Position numbers and translations under genes: made by a program. 36,549 nucleotides of DNA from Bacillus sp. (in: firmicutes) (GTDB lineage: Bacteria; Bacillota; Clostridia; Lachnospirales; Lachnospiraceae), in contig JAMPCN010000018.1 of the NCBI GenBank assembly GCA_023666125.1, forward strand, positions 1 to 36,549, written 5' to 3'. How positions within the stretch are numbered: position 1 is the stretch's first letter; every line of letters begins with the position of its first letter. Below, piece by piece: positions 1 through 9,086 of the stretch. The notes under the pieces were generated by a model. It had not been told where the DNA came from. It saw nothing but the letters and a program-made list of their open reading frames with translations, and ran no database searches.

Positions 1-119
1 GAATTGCGCCCGGCAATCTTGGAACGAGGGATACTTTTGCGGATATCGGCGCTACGGTGCTTGATTATTTTGGAATAAAACCGGAGTTTTCCGGAACATC
101 GATGCTTTATGGAGGATAA
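1..119 (+). CDS. deoB: Phosphopentomutase, C-terminal fragment (cut by window edge)
   Basis: An open frame entering from the left edge (first full codon at base 3) gives 38 residues ending at TAA 117-119. The stretch NLGTRDTFADIGATVLDYFG is the characteristic C-terminal motif of DeoB, which interconverts ribose-1-phosphate and ribose-5-phosphate (and the deoxy forms) in nucleoside salvage; it belongs to the alkaline phosphatase-like metalloenzyme fold. Only the tail is visible, so completeness of the gene cannot be judged. Its last codons carry the Shine-Dalgarno sequence (GGAGG, 111-115) of the next gene, so deoB and prfC are probably cotranscribed and translationally close. Confidence 0.85.
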   Translation, partial: IAPGNLGTRDTFADIGATVLDYFGIKPEFSGTSMLYGG

Positions 120-123
120 GAAC

Positions 124-1716
124 GTGGGCAATTATGCAGACGAAATTAACAAAAGAAGGACATTCGCGATTATTTCACATCCGGATGCGGGAAAAACAAC
201 ATTGACGGAGAAATTTCTCTTATATGGCGGCGCGATTAATCTGGCGGGCAGCGTCAAGGGAAAGGCAACAGCGAGGCATGCGGTTTCCGACTGGATGGAA
301 ATTGAAAAAGAGAGAGGTATTTCCGTTACTTCCTCTGTTTTACAGTTCCAGTATGGCGGTTTCTGCATCAATATACTGGATACGCCGGGGCATCAGGACT
401 TTTCGGAAGATACGTACCGTACGTTGATGGCGGCTGATTCAGCGGTTATGGTAATCGACGCCTCAAAGGGCGTTGAGGCGCAGACAAGAAAGCTGTTTAA
501 GGTCTGTGTGATGCGAAAGATTCCGATTTTTACGTTTATCAATAAAATGGACAGGGATGCCAACGATACGTTTGAACTTCTGGATGAAATTGAGAAAGAA
601 CTGGGAATTGCGACGTGTCCGATTAACTGGCCGATTGGCTCCGGTAAAGATTTTAAGGGTGTCTATGACAGGGAAAATCAATGTGTTGTCACATATTCCG
701 ATACGGAAAAGGGAACAAAGGAAGGACATGCAACACAGATTCCGCTCGCCAATAAGGACGAGCTGATTACCCATATCGGGGAAGCTTTTCATACGCAGCT
801 TACGGATGAGATTGATTTATTGGACGGCGCCAGCGCGGAATATAACTTAGACAGGATTCGCGCCGGTGAATTGACGCCGGTTTTTTTCGGTTCCGCTCTG
901 ACGAATTTTGGTGTGGAGATTTTTTTGCAGCATTTTTTAAAAATGACAACGACGCCGCTGCCGCGTAAAGCGGATATCGGCCTGATTGACCCCGTGGAAA
1001 ATGAATTTTCGGCGTTTGTCTTTAAGATTCAGGCCAATATGAATAAGGCGCATCGAGACAGGGTAGCCTTTATGCGTATCTGCTCCGGTAAATATGAGGC
1101 GAGCATGGAGGTAAAACATGTGCAGGGCGGCAAGGTGATGAGGCTTTCCCAGCCGCAGCAGATTATGGCGGATGAGCGTAAAATATTAAGCGAGGCCTAT
1201 GCTGGTGATATTATCGGCGTATTTGACCCGGGGATTTTTTCTATTGGCGATACTTTGTGTATGCCGAAGGAGCAGTTCTGCTATGAGGGAATCCCGACAT
1301 TTGCGCCGGAGCATTTTGCAAGGGTGCGCCAGCTTGACACCATGAAAAGAAAGCAGTTTGTCAAGGGCATTACGCAGATTGCGCAGGAGGGCGCCATTCA
1401 GATATTCCAGGAATTTAATACGGGAATGGAAGAGATTATTGTCGGCGTTGTCGGTGTTTTGCAGTTTGATGTGTTAAAGTATCGGCTGGAAAATGAATAT
1501 AACGTAGAAATCCGTTTGGATAATCTTCCTTATGAACATATCCGCTGGATAGAGAATAAGGAGATTGACTTAGACGCCTTGACAGGAACGTCGGATATGA
1601 AAAAAATCAAGGATTTAAAAGGAAATCCACTGTTACTATTTGTGAATCAATGGAGTATTAAGATGACAGAGGACAGAAACAGCGGTTTAGTGCTTTCCGA
1701 GTTTGGCAGAAATTAG
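124..1716 (+). CDS. prfC: Peptide chain release factor 3 (GTPase)
   Basis: RF3 is a translational GTPase that removes RF1/RF2 from the ribosome after peptide release. The GTPase motifs are clear: G1 in SHPDAGKTTLTEKF, G3 DTPGHQDF and G4 NKMDRD. Elongation-factor-like domains II and III follow. The length of about 530 residues is normal for the family. An ATG at 109 is also in frame, but it overlaps deoB and has no ribosome binding site. GTG at 124 sits 8 nt after GGAGG (111-115), so I prefer 124. It is followed after 41 bp by the transglutaminase-like gene, so the two may share a transcript although they look functionally unrelated. A TetM-like ribosome protection protein is less likely, because the overall pattern is that of RF3. 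Confidence 0.95.
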   Translation: MGNYADEINKRRTFAIISHPDAGKTTLTEKFLLYGGAINLAGSVKGKATARHAVSDWMEIEKERGISVTSSVLQFQYGGFCINILDTPGHQDFSEDTYRTLMAADSAVMVIDASKGVEAQTRKLFKVCVMRKIPIFTFINKMDRDANDTFELLDEIEKELGIATCPINWPIGSGKDFKGVYDRENQCVVTYSDTEKGTKEGHATQIPLANKDELITHIGEAFHTQLTDEIDLLDGASAEYNLDRIRAGELTPVFFGSALTNFGVEIFLQHFLKMTTTPLPRKADIGLIDPVENEFSAFVFKIQANMNKAHRDRVAFMRICSGKYEASMEVKHVQGGKVMRLSQPQQIMADERKILSEAYAGDIIGVFDPGIFSIGDTLCMPKEQFCYEGIPTFAPEHFARVRQLDTMKRKQFVKGITQIAQEGAIQIFQEFNTGMEEIIVGVVGVLQFDVLKYRLENEYNVEIRLDNLPYEHIRWIENKEIDLDALTGTSDMKKIKDLKGNPLLLFVNQWSIKMTEDRNSGLVLSEFGRN

Positions 1717-1757
1717 ACGGCAGCCGGAGCTGGAACGCTCTGTCAGAGGGAGACGGT

Positions 1758-3020
1758 ATGAAAAAAACAGTTCTTTTAGTGAAAGTTATTTTCATAGGTA
1801 TTCTGACAGCGGCTCTCATAAATCTGCCGGCGGTGACGGACTATGTGAAAGACAAGGCAGAAGCCGAAAGCGGACAGGTGAAAAAGCCGGAAATAGAAGA
1901 GCAGGCCGTAGAAGTGCAGGCTGTAGAAGAGCAGATGGTGATTCTAAACGAAGAACCGGACGCTGTTTCCGAGCAGCAAATAGACAAGAAGCTCCTTTTG
2001 CAGGAGGAACAAAAGGATTCCTATGCATATCAGCAGTTATCCGAGAGGGAGCAGACGGTTTATATCGAGATATTATGGGCGCTTTCGGAATTTCAGGATA
2101 ATGTGACGCTTTCGAGCATGGACGAAGAGGAAATCACCCATATGTTTCAGTGTGTTCTAAACGACCATCCGGAGATATTCTATGTGGACGGCTATACTTA
2201 TACCCGTTACACATTGGGAGAGATGTTAAGAAAAATTACCTTTACCGGCAATTATAAGTTAAGCAGGGAAGAAATCGTCAAAAGACAGGCGCAGATAGAT
2301 GGGTATGTGGATGTTTGTCTGGCCGGGCTTGCACCGGATGCGGATGAATATGAGACCGTAAAATATATCTATGAATATATTATCAATCATACGGAATATG
2401 ACGCGTCGGCACAGGATAGCCAGAATATCTGCTCCGTATTTCTGGACGGTAAGTCGGTCTGCCAGGGGTATGCGAAAGCAACGCAGTATTTGTTAAAGCA
2501 GGCCGGGATTAGTTCTACACTGGTATTGGGAGATGTGTCGGACGGGGAAGGACATGCCTGGAATCTGGTACAAATAGACGGAGAATGGTACTATGTGGAT
2601 ACGACATGGGGAGACGCATCCTATCAGGCGATAGGAGCCGGAGATTCCTATCCGAAAAAAGCAATGCCGACCATCAATTATGATTATTTATGTGTGACGA
2701 CAAATCAGCTATGCACGACGCATACGATAGATAATGTGGTAGAGCTTCCGGAATGCACTTCCATGGATGCCAATTATTATGTCAGGGAGGGGCTTTATTT
2801 TACAACGCTTGACAAAGAACAGCTTGCGTGTATTTTCAAACAGGGATATGAGAAAGGCAGCGCCTACGTTACTTTAAAATGCGCTTCCGCGCAGCTTTAT
2901 GAACAGATGCAGGAAATGCTTATTACACAGCAGAATATTTTCTATTATCTGGACTGCCCGGACGGAGTCGTTTCCTATACGGACAGCGAGGAACAGTACA
3001 GCATGAGTTTCTGGCTGTAA
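1758..3020 (+). CDS. Transglutaminase-like (cysteine protease fold) exported protein
   Basis: The 420-residue product starts with KK and a hydrophobic segment at about residues 4-24, a signal peptide or N-terminal anchor. An acidic, Gln/Glu-rich linker follows (about 35-90). The core at about 195-290 is a transglutaminase-like domain with an intact Cys-His-Asp triad: Cys235 in SVCQGYA, His266 in GHAWN and Asp281 in VDTTWGD. Proteins of this kind in clostridia act outside the membrane, as proteases, transglutaminases or peptide-binding cell-wall proteins. The substrate here is unknown. The C-terminal 100 residues match no domain I can name. ATG 1758 has GGGAG seven nt upstream. It probably follows prfC in one transcript. 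Confidence 0.8.
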   Translation: MKKTVLLVKVIFIGILTAALINLPAVTDYVKDKAEAESGQVKKPEIEEQAVEVQAVEEQMVILNEEPDAVSEQQIDKKLLLQEEQKDSYAYQQLSEREQTVYIEILWALSEFQDNVTLSSMDEEEITHMFQCVLNDHPEIFYVDGYTYTRYTLGEMLRKITFTGNYKLSREEIVKRQAQIDGYVDVCLAGLAPDADEYETVKYIYEYIINHTEYDASAQDSQNICSVFLDGKSVCQGYAKATQYLLKQAGISSTLVLGDVSDGEGHAWNLVQIDGEWYYVDTTWGDASYQAIGAGDSYPKKAMPTINYDYLCVTTNQLCTTHTIDNVVELPECTSMDANYYVREGLYFTTLDKEQLACIFKQGYEKGSAYVTLKCASAQLYEQMQEMLITQQNIFYYLDCPDGVVSYTDSEEQYSMSFWL

Positions 3021-3064
3021 AAGAATCTTAATTGATTTCGGTACTAGGCAAAAATCATAAATTT

Positions 3065-3073
3065 TGGTATACT
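3065..3073 (+). promoter_or_regulatory. Extended -10 promoter candidate for yqhY-nusB
   Basis: TGG followed by TATACT forms an extended -10 element, 50 bp before the yqhY start codon. No good -35 hexamer lies 16-18 bp upstream, which is tolerated by extended -10 promoters. It is placed correctly to start the long yqhY-to-recN cluster. Confidence 0.45.
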
Positions 3074-3123
3074 TAATCAGAATCGGAGAAAGATAGAGTA
3101 AGATGTAAGAATGGAGGCTTTAT

Positions 3124-3510
3124 ATGGCACAGGAATTAGATAAAAACAGTTATGTATTGCAGGAAGATGAAAATCTTGGTACGGTGAAAATAGCGGATGA
3201 TGTCGTAGCGATGATTGCTGCGCTTGCGGCAACGGAAGTAGAGGGCGTTGCCGCAATGTCCGGCAATATGACAAATGAATTGTTAAGCCGCGTAGGCGTT
3301 AAGAATATGACAAAGGGAACACGGGTGGAAGTGTTACAGAAGAAAGTAAAAGTCGATTTGGCGATTACGATAGAATATGGTTTCAATATTCCCGCAACCT
3401 GCCAGAGAGTCCAGACGAAAGTAAAAAATGCGGTGGAAAATATGACGGGATTGGAAGTAAACGATGTCAATATCCGTATTGCAGGCATTAATGTCGCAAA
3501 GGAAAGATAG
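3124..3510 (+). CDS. yqhY: Asp23/Gls24 family envelope-stress protein (YqhY-like)
   Basis: The 128-residue protein has the Asp23/Gls24 (DUF322) signature: a segment with IAALAATEVEGVAAMSG, then the alternating strands of KVDLAITIEYGFNIP and the C-terminal VQTKVKNAVENMTGLEV..VNIRIAGI. Members are small cytoplasmic proteins linked to envelope or lipid homeostasis; YqhY of Bacillus affects acetyl-CoA carboxylase activity. Position immediately before nusB matches the Bacillus yqhY-nusB arrangement, which supports YqhY over other paralogues. GGAGG lies 6 nt before ATG 3124. The accBC genes that precede yqhY in Bacillus are not here. Confidence 0.88.
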   Translation: MAQELDKNSYVLQEDENLGTVKIADDVVAMIAALAATEVEGVAAMSGNMTNELLSRVGVKNMTKGTRVEVLQKKVKVDLAITIEYGFNIPATCQRVQTKVKNAVENMTGLEVNDVNIRIAGINVAKER

Positions 3511-3528
3511 GGCAAAATAGGAGTTTAC

Positions 3529-3924
3529 ATGAGCAGAAGAGAGTTGAGAGAACAAATATTTAAACTGCTGTTTCGTGTAGAATTTAACAGTCCGGAAGAG
3601 ATGGACGAGCAGGAAAAGTTCTTTTTTGAAGATACCTGTGAGGCGGATACTGCGGATGCCGCTTATATTTCCGGAAAATACCGTAATATCGTGGAAAAAT
3701 TGGACACGATAGATGGTATGTTAAACGAAAGGGCGGAAAATTGGAATACTGCGAGAATGGGGAAGGTGGATTTAACAATCCTCAGACTGGCGGTATATGA
3801 GATTACTTTTGATGAAGAGATTCCTACGGGTGTAGCAATCAATGAGGCGGTGGAACTGGCGAAGAAATTCGGGCAGGACGCGTCTTCGGGCTTTATTAAC
3901 GGTATTTTAGCGAAGTTTGCATAA
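3529..3924 (+). CDS. nusB: Transcription antitermination factor NusB
   Basis: 131 residues, normal NusB length. It opens with SRRELREQIFKLLFRVEF, the typical first helix, and ends with the conserved block ILRLAVYEI, PTGVAINEAVELAKKFG and SGFINGILAKF. NusB binds boxA RNA with NusE (ribosomal protein S10) to stop premature termination in rRNA operons. It starts 18 nt after yqhY; the next gene, xseA, begins 25 nt after its stop with its own Shine-Dalgarno sequence, so the genes form one operon. In Bacillus, folD lies between nusB and xseA; here it is absent. Confidence 0.96.
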   Translation: MSRRELREQIFKLLFRVEFNSPEEMDEQEKFFFEDTCEADTADAAYISGKYRNIVEKLDTIDGMLNERAENWNTARMGKVDLTILRLAVYEITFDEEIPTGVAINEAVELAKKFGQDASSGFINGILAKFA

Positions 3925-3949
3925 ATGCGTGCATTTCCCGGAGGTTGTT

Positions 3950-5158
3950 ATGCAGAATGTTTATACGGTAGCGCAAGTGAATTCCTATATTAAAAATATG
4001 TTCACACAGGATTTTATGCTGCAATCTATTTCGGTAAAAGGCGAAGTAAGTAATTGTAAGTATCACTCCTCGGGGCATATTTATTTTACGTTAAAAGATG
4101 AAAAGGGAACAATATCATGTGTTATGTTTGCCGGGAACAGAGCCGGGCTTACATTTACCATGGCGCAGGGGCAGCAGGTTGTCGTAAGCGGAACGATAGA
4201 TGTCTATGAACGGGATGGAAAGTATCAGTTGTATGCCAGGCAAATCAAACAGGACGGTGCGGGCGCACTGTATGAGCGGTTTGCGCTTTTAAAAGCACAG
4301 TTGGAGGAGCGGGGGATGTTCGCCGCGGAATATAAACAGCCTATTCCCAGGTATATCAGCAGGCTGGGGGTTGTTACGGCGCAGACGGGCGCAGCGGTGC
4401 GGGATATTATACAAATTGCGTCACGCAGGAATCCCTATGTACAGATTATCCTATATCCGGCCATTGTGCAGGGAGAAGCGGCTCCGGCAAGTATAGTAAA
4501 CGGTATCCATGCAATGGAGCATTACCGGGTCGATACGATTATTGTCGGCAGAGGCGGCGGTTCCATTGAGGACTTATGGGCGTTTAATGAGGAGGTTGTC
4601 GCACAGGCCATTTTTGACTGTCCGATTCCGATTATTTCTGCGGTAGGACATGAGACGGACGTCACGATAGCGGATTTTGTGGCGGATTTACGGGCGCCGA
4701 CGCCATCAGCAGCGGCGGAACTGGCCGTATATGATATTGAGCAGTTACAGGAGAAACTAAGCGAGTACGCTTATACAATGCAGCATCTGTGCAGAAACCG
4801 TATCAGGCAGTACAGAAACCGGATTGAGAATTATCAAATGAGGATTAAATATTTGAGTCCGCTCAATCAAATCCGGGAAAAACGGACTTATATGCTGAAT
4901 CTGGAAGAATCCTTACAGGAATGCATGACGCAGAAAATTGTGCAAAAACGGCATAAACTGGCGATTTATATTGAAAAGATGAAAGGGTTATCGCCGTTAG
5001 AGAAATTAAATCAGGGATATGCCTATGTGTCGGATGCGCATCACAAGACCGTGTGCAGCATAGGACAGGTACAAGCGGACGAGGATTTGCATATATATGT
5101 CAAAGACGGCGTGATTCAAGCCAGAGTGGTGGACAAGCAGGAATTATCTTTCGGTTAG
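3950..5158 (+). CDS. xseA: Exodeoxyribonuclease VII large subunit
   Basis: XseA forms the catalytic subunit of exonuclease VII, which degrades single-stranded DNA to oligonucleotides with XseB. Visible parts are an N-terminal OB-fold (about 1-100, with VKGEVSNCKYHSSGHIYFTLKD), the central nuclease domain (RLGVVTAQTGAAVRDI, IIVGRGGGSIEDLWAFNEE, SAVGHETDVTIADFVADLRAPTPSAAAE) and a coiled-coil C-terminus. A TTG at 3917 also opens this frame but overlaps nusB without a binding site. ATG 3950 has GGAGG five nt upstream and gives the usual 402-residue product beginning MQNVYTVAQVNSYIK, so I use it. Confidence 0.96.
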   Translation: MQNVYTVAQVNSYIKNMFTQDFMLQSISVKGEVSNCKYHSSGHIYFTLKDEKGTISCVMFAGNRAGLTFTMAQGQQVVVSGTIDVYERDGKYQLYARQIKQDGAGALYERFALLKAQLEERGMFAAEYKQPIPRYISRLGVVTAQTGAAVRDIIQIASRRNPYVQIILYPAIVQGEAAPASIVNGIHAMEHYRVDTIIVGRGGGSIEDLWAFNEEVVAQAIFDCPIPIISAVGHETDVTIADFVADLRAPTPSAAAELAVYDIEQLQEKLSEYAYTMQHLCRNRIRQYRNRIENYQMRIKYLSPLNQIREKRTYMLNLEESLQECMTQKIVQKRHKLAIYIEKMKGLSPLEKLNQGYAYVSDAHHKTVCSIGQVQADEDLHIYVKDGVIQARVVDKQELSFG

Positions 5159-5185
5159 AACAAGGCGGGAAAGGAAAACAAAGGC

Positions 5186-5407
5186 ATGGGAAATAAGAAA
5201 ATAGAAGAAGAACTTTCTTTGGAAGAGGCTTTTGAGCAGATAGAGGAGACAATCACCAATCTGGAAGCGGAAGAGACGACGTTAGAGGAATCTTTTGCAG
5301 CATATCAGCAGGGAATGAAGCTTTTACAATATTGTAATGAGAAGATTGACAAAGTTGAAAAACAAGTGTTATTAATTAATGAAGATGGTGAGTTAGATGA
5401 ATTTTGA
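5186..5407 (+). CDS. xseB: Exodeoxyribonuclease VII small subunit
   Basis: This 73-residue acidic helical protein has the XseB signature: LSLEEAFEQIEETITNLE, then TTLEESFAAYQQGMKLLQYCNEKI. It binds the coiled-coil region of XseA. It lies 27 bp behind xseA. Its last 11 bp overlap the start of ispA (ATGAATTTTGA), so translation of ispA is probably coupled to it. Confidence 0.95.
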   Translation: MGNKKIEEELSLEEAFEQIEETITNLEAEETTLEESFAAYQQGMKLLQYCNEKIDKVEKQVLLINEDGELDEF

Positions 5408-6308
5408 GCAGCGGTTACAAGAAAAAACAATGCAGATGGAGGAAGTCTTGAAAGCATTCCTGCCGAAAGAAGAAGGGTTTCAGAAAACTGTTATTGAGGC
5501 GATGAATTATTCGGTATTGGCAGGAGGAAAGAGACTGCGCCCGATGCTGATGGCGGAGGTATGGAAGATGTTTGGAGGCAGCGAAGCGTCCGAAGGGCTT
5601 GTTGTACCTTTTATGGCGGCAATAGAAATGGTACATAACTATTCTCTTGTACATGACGATTTACCTGCCATGGATAATGATGAATACAGAAGAGGCCGAA
5701 AAACTACACATGTCGTATATGGTGAGGGCATGGCGGTGTTGGCGGGTGACGGACTGCTCAATTATGCTTTTGAAACGGCATGTACTGCTTTTGAAAAGGC
5801 TAAAACGCCGGAAGAATACAAAAAAGTGGCTTCTGCACTTACCATATTTGCTAAGAAAGCCGGCATTTATGGCATGATTGGCGGACAGTGTGCGGATATT
5901 GAGGCGGAAGAGAAAAAAGAGGGATTAACGCAGGAATTGCTTTTATTTATTCATGAACATAAGACCGCAGCCTTAATACAAGCGGCCATGATGATAGGAG
6001 CCATTCTGGCGGGTGCGGATAAAACGCAGACGGCTGCAATGGAAAAATGTGCCTATAATATCGGCATCGCTTTTCAGATTCAGGACGATATTTTAGATGT
6101 TACGGGAAGTCAGGAAGTGCTTGGGAAACCAATAGGAAGCGATGAAAAGAACAATAAGATAACATATGTTACACTACACGGATTGCAACAGTCGGCGGAT
6201 ATGGTTGCCGCTTTGTCCAAAGAAGCGGTTCAGATTCTGGATTCTTTTCCAAAGAGAAATCTGTTTTTGGAGAAATTGGTGGAGCAGTTGATTTACAGGG
6301 AAAAATAA
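5397..6308 (+). CDS. ispA: Geranyl/farnesyl diphosphate synthase (polyprenyl synthetase)
   Basis: The enzyme condenses isopentenyl diphosphate with allylic diphosphates, feeding undecaprenyl phosphate and other isoprenoids. The first Asp-rich motif is VHDDLPAMDND (Asp87, Asp88, Asp93; the DDxxxxD form usual in bacterial short-chain enzymes). The second is FQIQDDILD (Asp230, Asp231, Asp234). GGKRLRP near residue 43-49 binds the diphosphate. Its length of 303 residues fits. The start lies inside xseB with an 11-bp overlap and no strong Shine-Dalgarno sequence, suggesting coupling. Dxs, the entry enzyme of the same pathway, is encoded next, so the pair is functionally linked. Confidence 0.94.
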   Translation: MNFEQRLQEKTMQMEEVLKAFLPKEEGFQKTVIEAMNYSVLAGGKRLRPMLMAEVWKMFGGSEASEGLVVPFMAAIEMVHNYSLVHDDLPAMDNDEYRRGRKTTHVVYGEGMAVLAGDGLLNYAFETACTAFEKAKTPEEYKKVASALTIFAKKAGIYGMIGGQCADIEAEEKKEGLTQELLLFIHEHKTAALIQAAMMIGAILAGADKTQTAAMEKCAYNIGIAFQIQDDILDVTGSQEVLGKPIGSDEKNNKITYVTLHGLQQSADMVAALSKEAVQILDSFPKRNLFLEKLVEQLIYREK

Positions 6309-6318
6309 GAGGTATACG

Positions 6319-8190
6319 ATGTTTCTGGAAAAAATAGAAAAGACGAACGATATCAAGAAAATCGGGGCGGAAAATTATAATGCGCTGGCACAGGAAATCA
6401 GGGAGTTTTTGATTCAATCCATCAGCGTGACAGGCGGGCATCTGGGTTCCAATCTGGGAGCGGTGGAGTTGACGATGGCGCTGCATCTTTCGCTCAATCT
6501 GCCGGAGGATAAGATTATATGGGATGTAGGGCATCAGTCCTATACACACAAAATCCTGACGGGAAGAAGAGATGGTTTTGTCAATCTGCGCAAATATGGC
6601 GGTATCAGCGGGTTTCCCAAGAGAAAGGAAAGCGACTGCGACAGTTTTGATACGGGTCATAGTTCGACCTCTATTTCAGCCGGGCTTGGCATGGTGAAAG
6701 CAAGGGATTTGGCGGGAGAAAAGAATATGATTGTTTCCGTTATCGGCGACGGCTCTTTAACGGGCGGCATGGCATACGAAGCCTTAAATAACGCTTCCCG
6801 GCTAGAGACGAATTTCATCATCGTTCTGAATGATAACAATATGTCCATTTCTGAAAATGTTGGTGGTGTCTCCAAGTATCTTAACAATATCAGAACGGCT
6901 GATATGTATTTGGATTTAAAGGAGGGCGTTTATAATTCCCTGCATGGAAAATCGAAGTACGGCGATAAGGTAGTGTCGCAGATACGGCGAGCAAAGAGCA
7001 GTTTTAAGCATTTGGTTGTGCCGGGAATGTTCTTTGAGGATATGGGAATTACTTACTTAGGTCCTGTGGACGGACATGATATAACGGCATTGATGCGTAT
7101 GCTGCGGGAAGCGAGGAAAATCAAAGGAGCCGTATTGATACATGCCATTACGCAAAAAGGCAGAGGGTATGCGCCTGCGGAAAGGCATCCGGCGAGATTT
7201 CACGGTGCGGAACCGTTTGATATTGAGACGGGTATTCCGAGTAAACCGAGGACAAAGGCAAACTATACGGATATTTTTTCCACGGTCATGTGTAAGTTAG
7301 GACAGCGGGATGATAAAGTCGTTGCGATTACGGCTGCAATGCCGGACGGAACCGGATTAAAGCGTTTCCGGAATATGTATCCGGACAGGTTTTTTGACGT
7401 AGGTATAGCGGAAGAACATGCAGTTACATTTGCGGCAGGTCTGGCGGCAGGAGGGCTTAAACCGATTGTGGCGGTTTATTCTTCTTTTTTGCAAAGGGCG
7501 TATGACCAGATACTGCATGATGTCTGTATTCAAAACCTGCCCGTTATTTTTGCCATTGACAGGGCGGGGTTAGTGGGGAGCGACGGAGAGACGCATCAGG
7601 GCATCTTTGATTTGTCGTACTTATCCTCTATTCCGAACATGCACATTATGGCGCCTAAGAATAAATGGGAACTGTCCGATATGATTAAGTTTGCGGTTTC
7701 TTTCGTGGCGCCGGTTGCGATACGTTATCCCCGCGGAGAGGCGTTTGACGGCCTTAAGGATAACAGAGAGCCGATTGTTTACGGTAAAAGTGAAAAAATA
7801 TACGAAGAGGAAGATATTGTCCTATTTGCGGTGGGCAGTATGGTAAAAGTGGCTCTGGAAGTACGGACGCAGTTAAAAAAGATGGGATATTCCTGCTCTT
7901 TGACGAACGCGAGGTTTGTCAAGCCGATTGATGAAGAAGCGGTGAAAGAAGCTTGTCTGGAACATAAACTGATTGTGACTATGGAGGAAAACGTTGCCAG
8001 CGGCGGTTTCGGGGAAAAGGTAAGGGCTTGTGTGGACAGCCTGCATAACGAAACCAAAGTCTTGTGTATCGCCATTCCGGATGAATATGTGGAGCATGGC
8101 AATGTAGAGTTATTAAAAAAAGAAGTTGGCATTGATGCCGGCTCCATTGTAAAAAGAGTGGCGGCGGAATATATCGGGTTGATGAAATGA
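6319..8190 (+). CDS. dxs: 1-deoxy-D-xylulose-5-phosphate synthase
   Basis: Dxs joins pyruvate and glyceraldehyde-3-phosphate using thiamine diphosphate, the first step of the MEP isoprenoid pathway. The protein has 623 residues, normal size. It shows the N-terminal GHQSYTHKILTGR, the thiamine diphosphate/Mg motif GDGSLTGGMAYEALNN (about 143-158), the transketolase pyrimidine domain with EEHAVTFAAGLA and DRAGLVGSDGETHQG, and a C-terminal transketolase domain. Its presence indicates that this organism makes isoprenoids by the MEP route. GAGG precedes ATG 6319 and the gene overlaps tlyA by 4 bp (ATGA). Confidence 0.97.
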   Translation: MFLEKIEKTNDIKKIGAENYNALAQEIREFLIQSISVTGGHLGSNLGAVELTMALHLSLNLPEDKIIWDVGHQSYTHKILTGRRDGFVNLRKYGGISGFPKRKESDCDSFDTGHSSTSISAGLGMVKARDLAGEKNMIVSVIGDGSLTGGMAYEALNNASRLETNFIIVLNDNNMSISENVGGVSKYLNNIRTADMYLDLKEGVYNSLHGKSKYGDKVVSQIRRAKSSFKHLVVPGMFFEDMGITYLGPVDGHDITALMRMLREARKIKGAVLIHAITQKGRGYAPAERHPARFHGAEPFDIETGIPSKPRTKANYTDIFSTVMCKLGQRDDKVVAITAAMPDGTGLKRFRNMYPDRFFDVGIAEEHAVTFAAGLAAGGLKPIVAVYSSFLQRAYDQILHDVCIQNLPVIFAIDRAGLVGSDGETHQGIFDLSYLSSIPNMHIMAPKNKWELSDMIKFAVSFVAPVAIRYPRGEAFDGLKDNREPIVYGKSEKIYEEEDIVLFAVGSMVKVALEVRTQLKKMGYSCSLTNARFVKPIDEEAVKEACLEHKLIVTMEENVASGGFGEKVRACVDSLHNETKVLCIAIPDEYVEHGNVELLKKEVGIDAGSIVKRVAAEYIGLMK

Positions 8191-9074
8191 AAGAAAGATT
8201 GGATGTACTGCTTGTCAAACAGGGGCTTGCACCGTCCAGGGAAAAGGCGAAGGCAGTCATTATGACAGGCAGCGTATACGTGGATGGGCAGCGGGAGGAC
8301 AAGGCCGGCGCTGCTTTTGATGAAGAGAAAGTGCATATAGAAGTAAGGGGAGTCTCTCAAAAGTATGTCAGCAGGGGCGGTTTGAAACTGGAAAAGGCGA
8401 TGGAGGTATTCCCAATCAGCCTGCTGGATACCGTTTGTATGGATATCGGAGCATCCACCGGCGGTTTTACCGACTGTATGCTGCAAAACGGAGCCGATAA
8501 GGTCTATTCCGTAGACGTAGGGCATGGACAGTTGGCGTGGAAACTGCGCCAGGATGAGCGCGTCGTCTGCATGGAAAAGACGAACTTCCGCCATATGAAG
8601 CCTGAAGATATCGACGATAAGCTGGATTTTGCCTCGGTTGACGTTTCTTTTATCTCTTTAACCAAGATACTGATTCCGGCCAGAAATCTGCTAAAAGAAA
8701 AAGGGCAGATGGTATGTCTGATTAAGCCCCAGTTTGAAGCCGGCAGGGATAAAGTCGGCAAAAAGGGAGTTATCAGGGAACCCGGGATTCATGAAGAAGT
8801 GATACAAAAGATTGTCATATACGCGGATATGATAGGATTTTTGGTAAAAGCGCTGACTTTTTCCCCGGTCAAAGGGCCGGAAGGGAATATCGAATATCTG
8901 CTCTTTATAGAAAAAAAGGAAACGCTTTCGGAGGATGTTCTTTTACAGAGGGAGACGGAGGCCGAGAAAATGCTTCAGGAAATTCTATCAGGAAGCGGCG
9001 AAAAGAGAATGCCTGAAACGATGGAGAGGCTGATTGCGGACACGGTAGCGCAGGCGCATCAGGCCTTGGATTAA
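8187..9074 (+). CDS. tlyA: TlyA family rRNA 2'-O-methyltransferase / hemolysin-like protein
   Basis: The N-terminus is an S4 RNA-binding domain (residues about 3-60, with SREKAKAVIMTGSVYVDG). An FtsJ-like Rossmann methyltransferase follows, with the AdoMet motif MDIGASTGGFTDCML at 85-99. In mycobacteria TlyA methylates 16S and 23S rRNA; Firmicute members (YqxC) keep the same fold but are poorly tested, so activity is inferred from the family. The start overlaps the dxs stop (ATGA). The dxs-tlyA-(nadK)-argR-recN order is conserved in clostridia. Confidence 0.92.
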   Translation: MKERLDVLLVKQGLAPSREKAKAVIMTGSVYVDGQREDKAGAAFDEEKVHIEVRGVSQKYVSRGGLKLEKAMEVFPISLLDTVCMDIGASTGGFTDCMLQNGADKVYSVDVGHGQLAWKLRQDERVVCMEKTNFRHMKPEDIDDKLDFASVDVSFISLTKILIPARNLLKEKGQMVCLIKPQFEAGRDKVGKKGVIREPGIHEEVIQKIVIYADMIGFLVKALTFSPVKGPEGNIEYLLFIEKKETLSEDVLLQRETEAEKMLQEILSGSGEKRMPETMERLIADTVAQAHQALD

Positions 9075-9086
9075 GCGGGGATTGAT

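Noticed and set aside
1703-2101. Plus-strand open frame of 132 codons overlapping the transglutaminase-like gene
   Set aside because: It lies in another frame of a well-supported gene, is Arg/Gly-rich without domain features and lacks a binding site.
7779-8594. Long minus-strand open frame (271 codons) across dxs and tlyA
   Set aside because: Both plus-strand genes are unmistakable families; the antisense frame has no recognisable domain or start signal.
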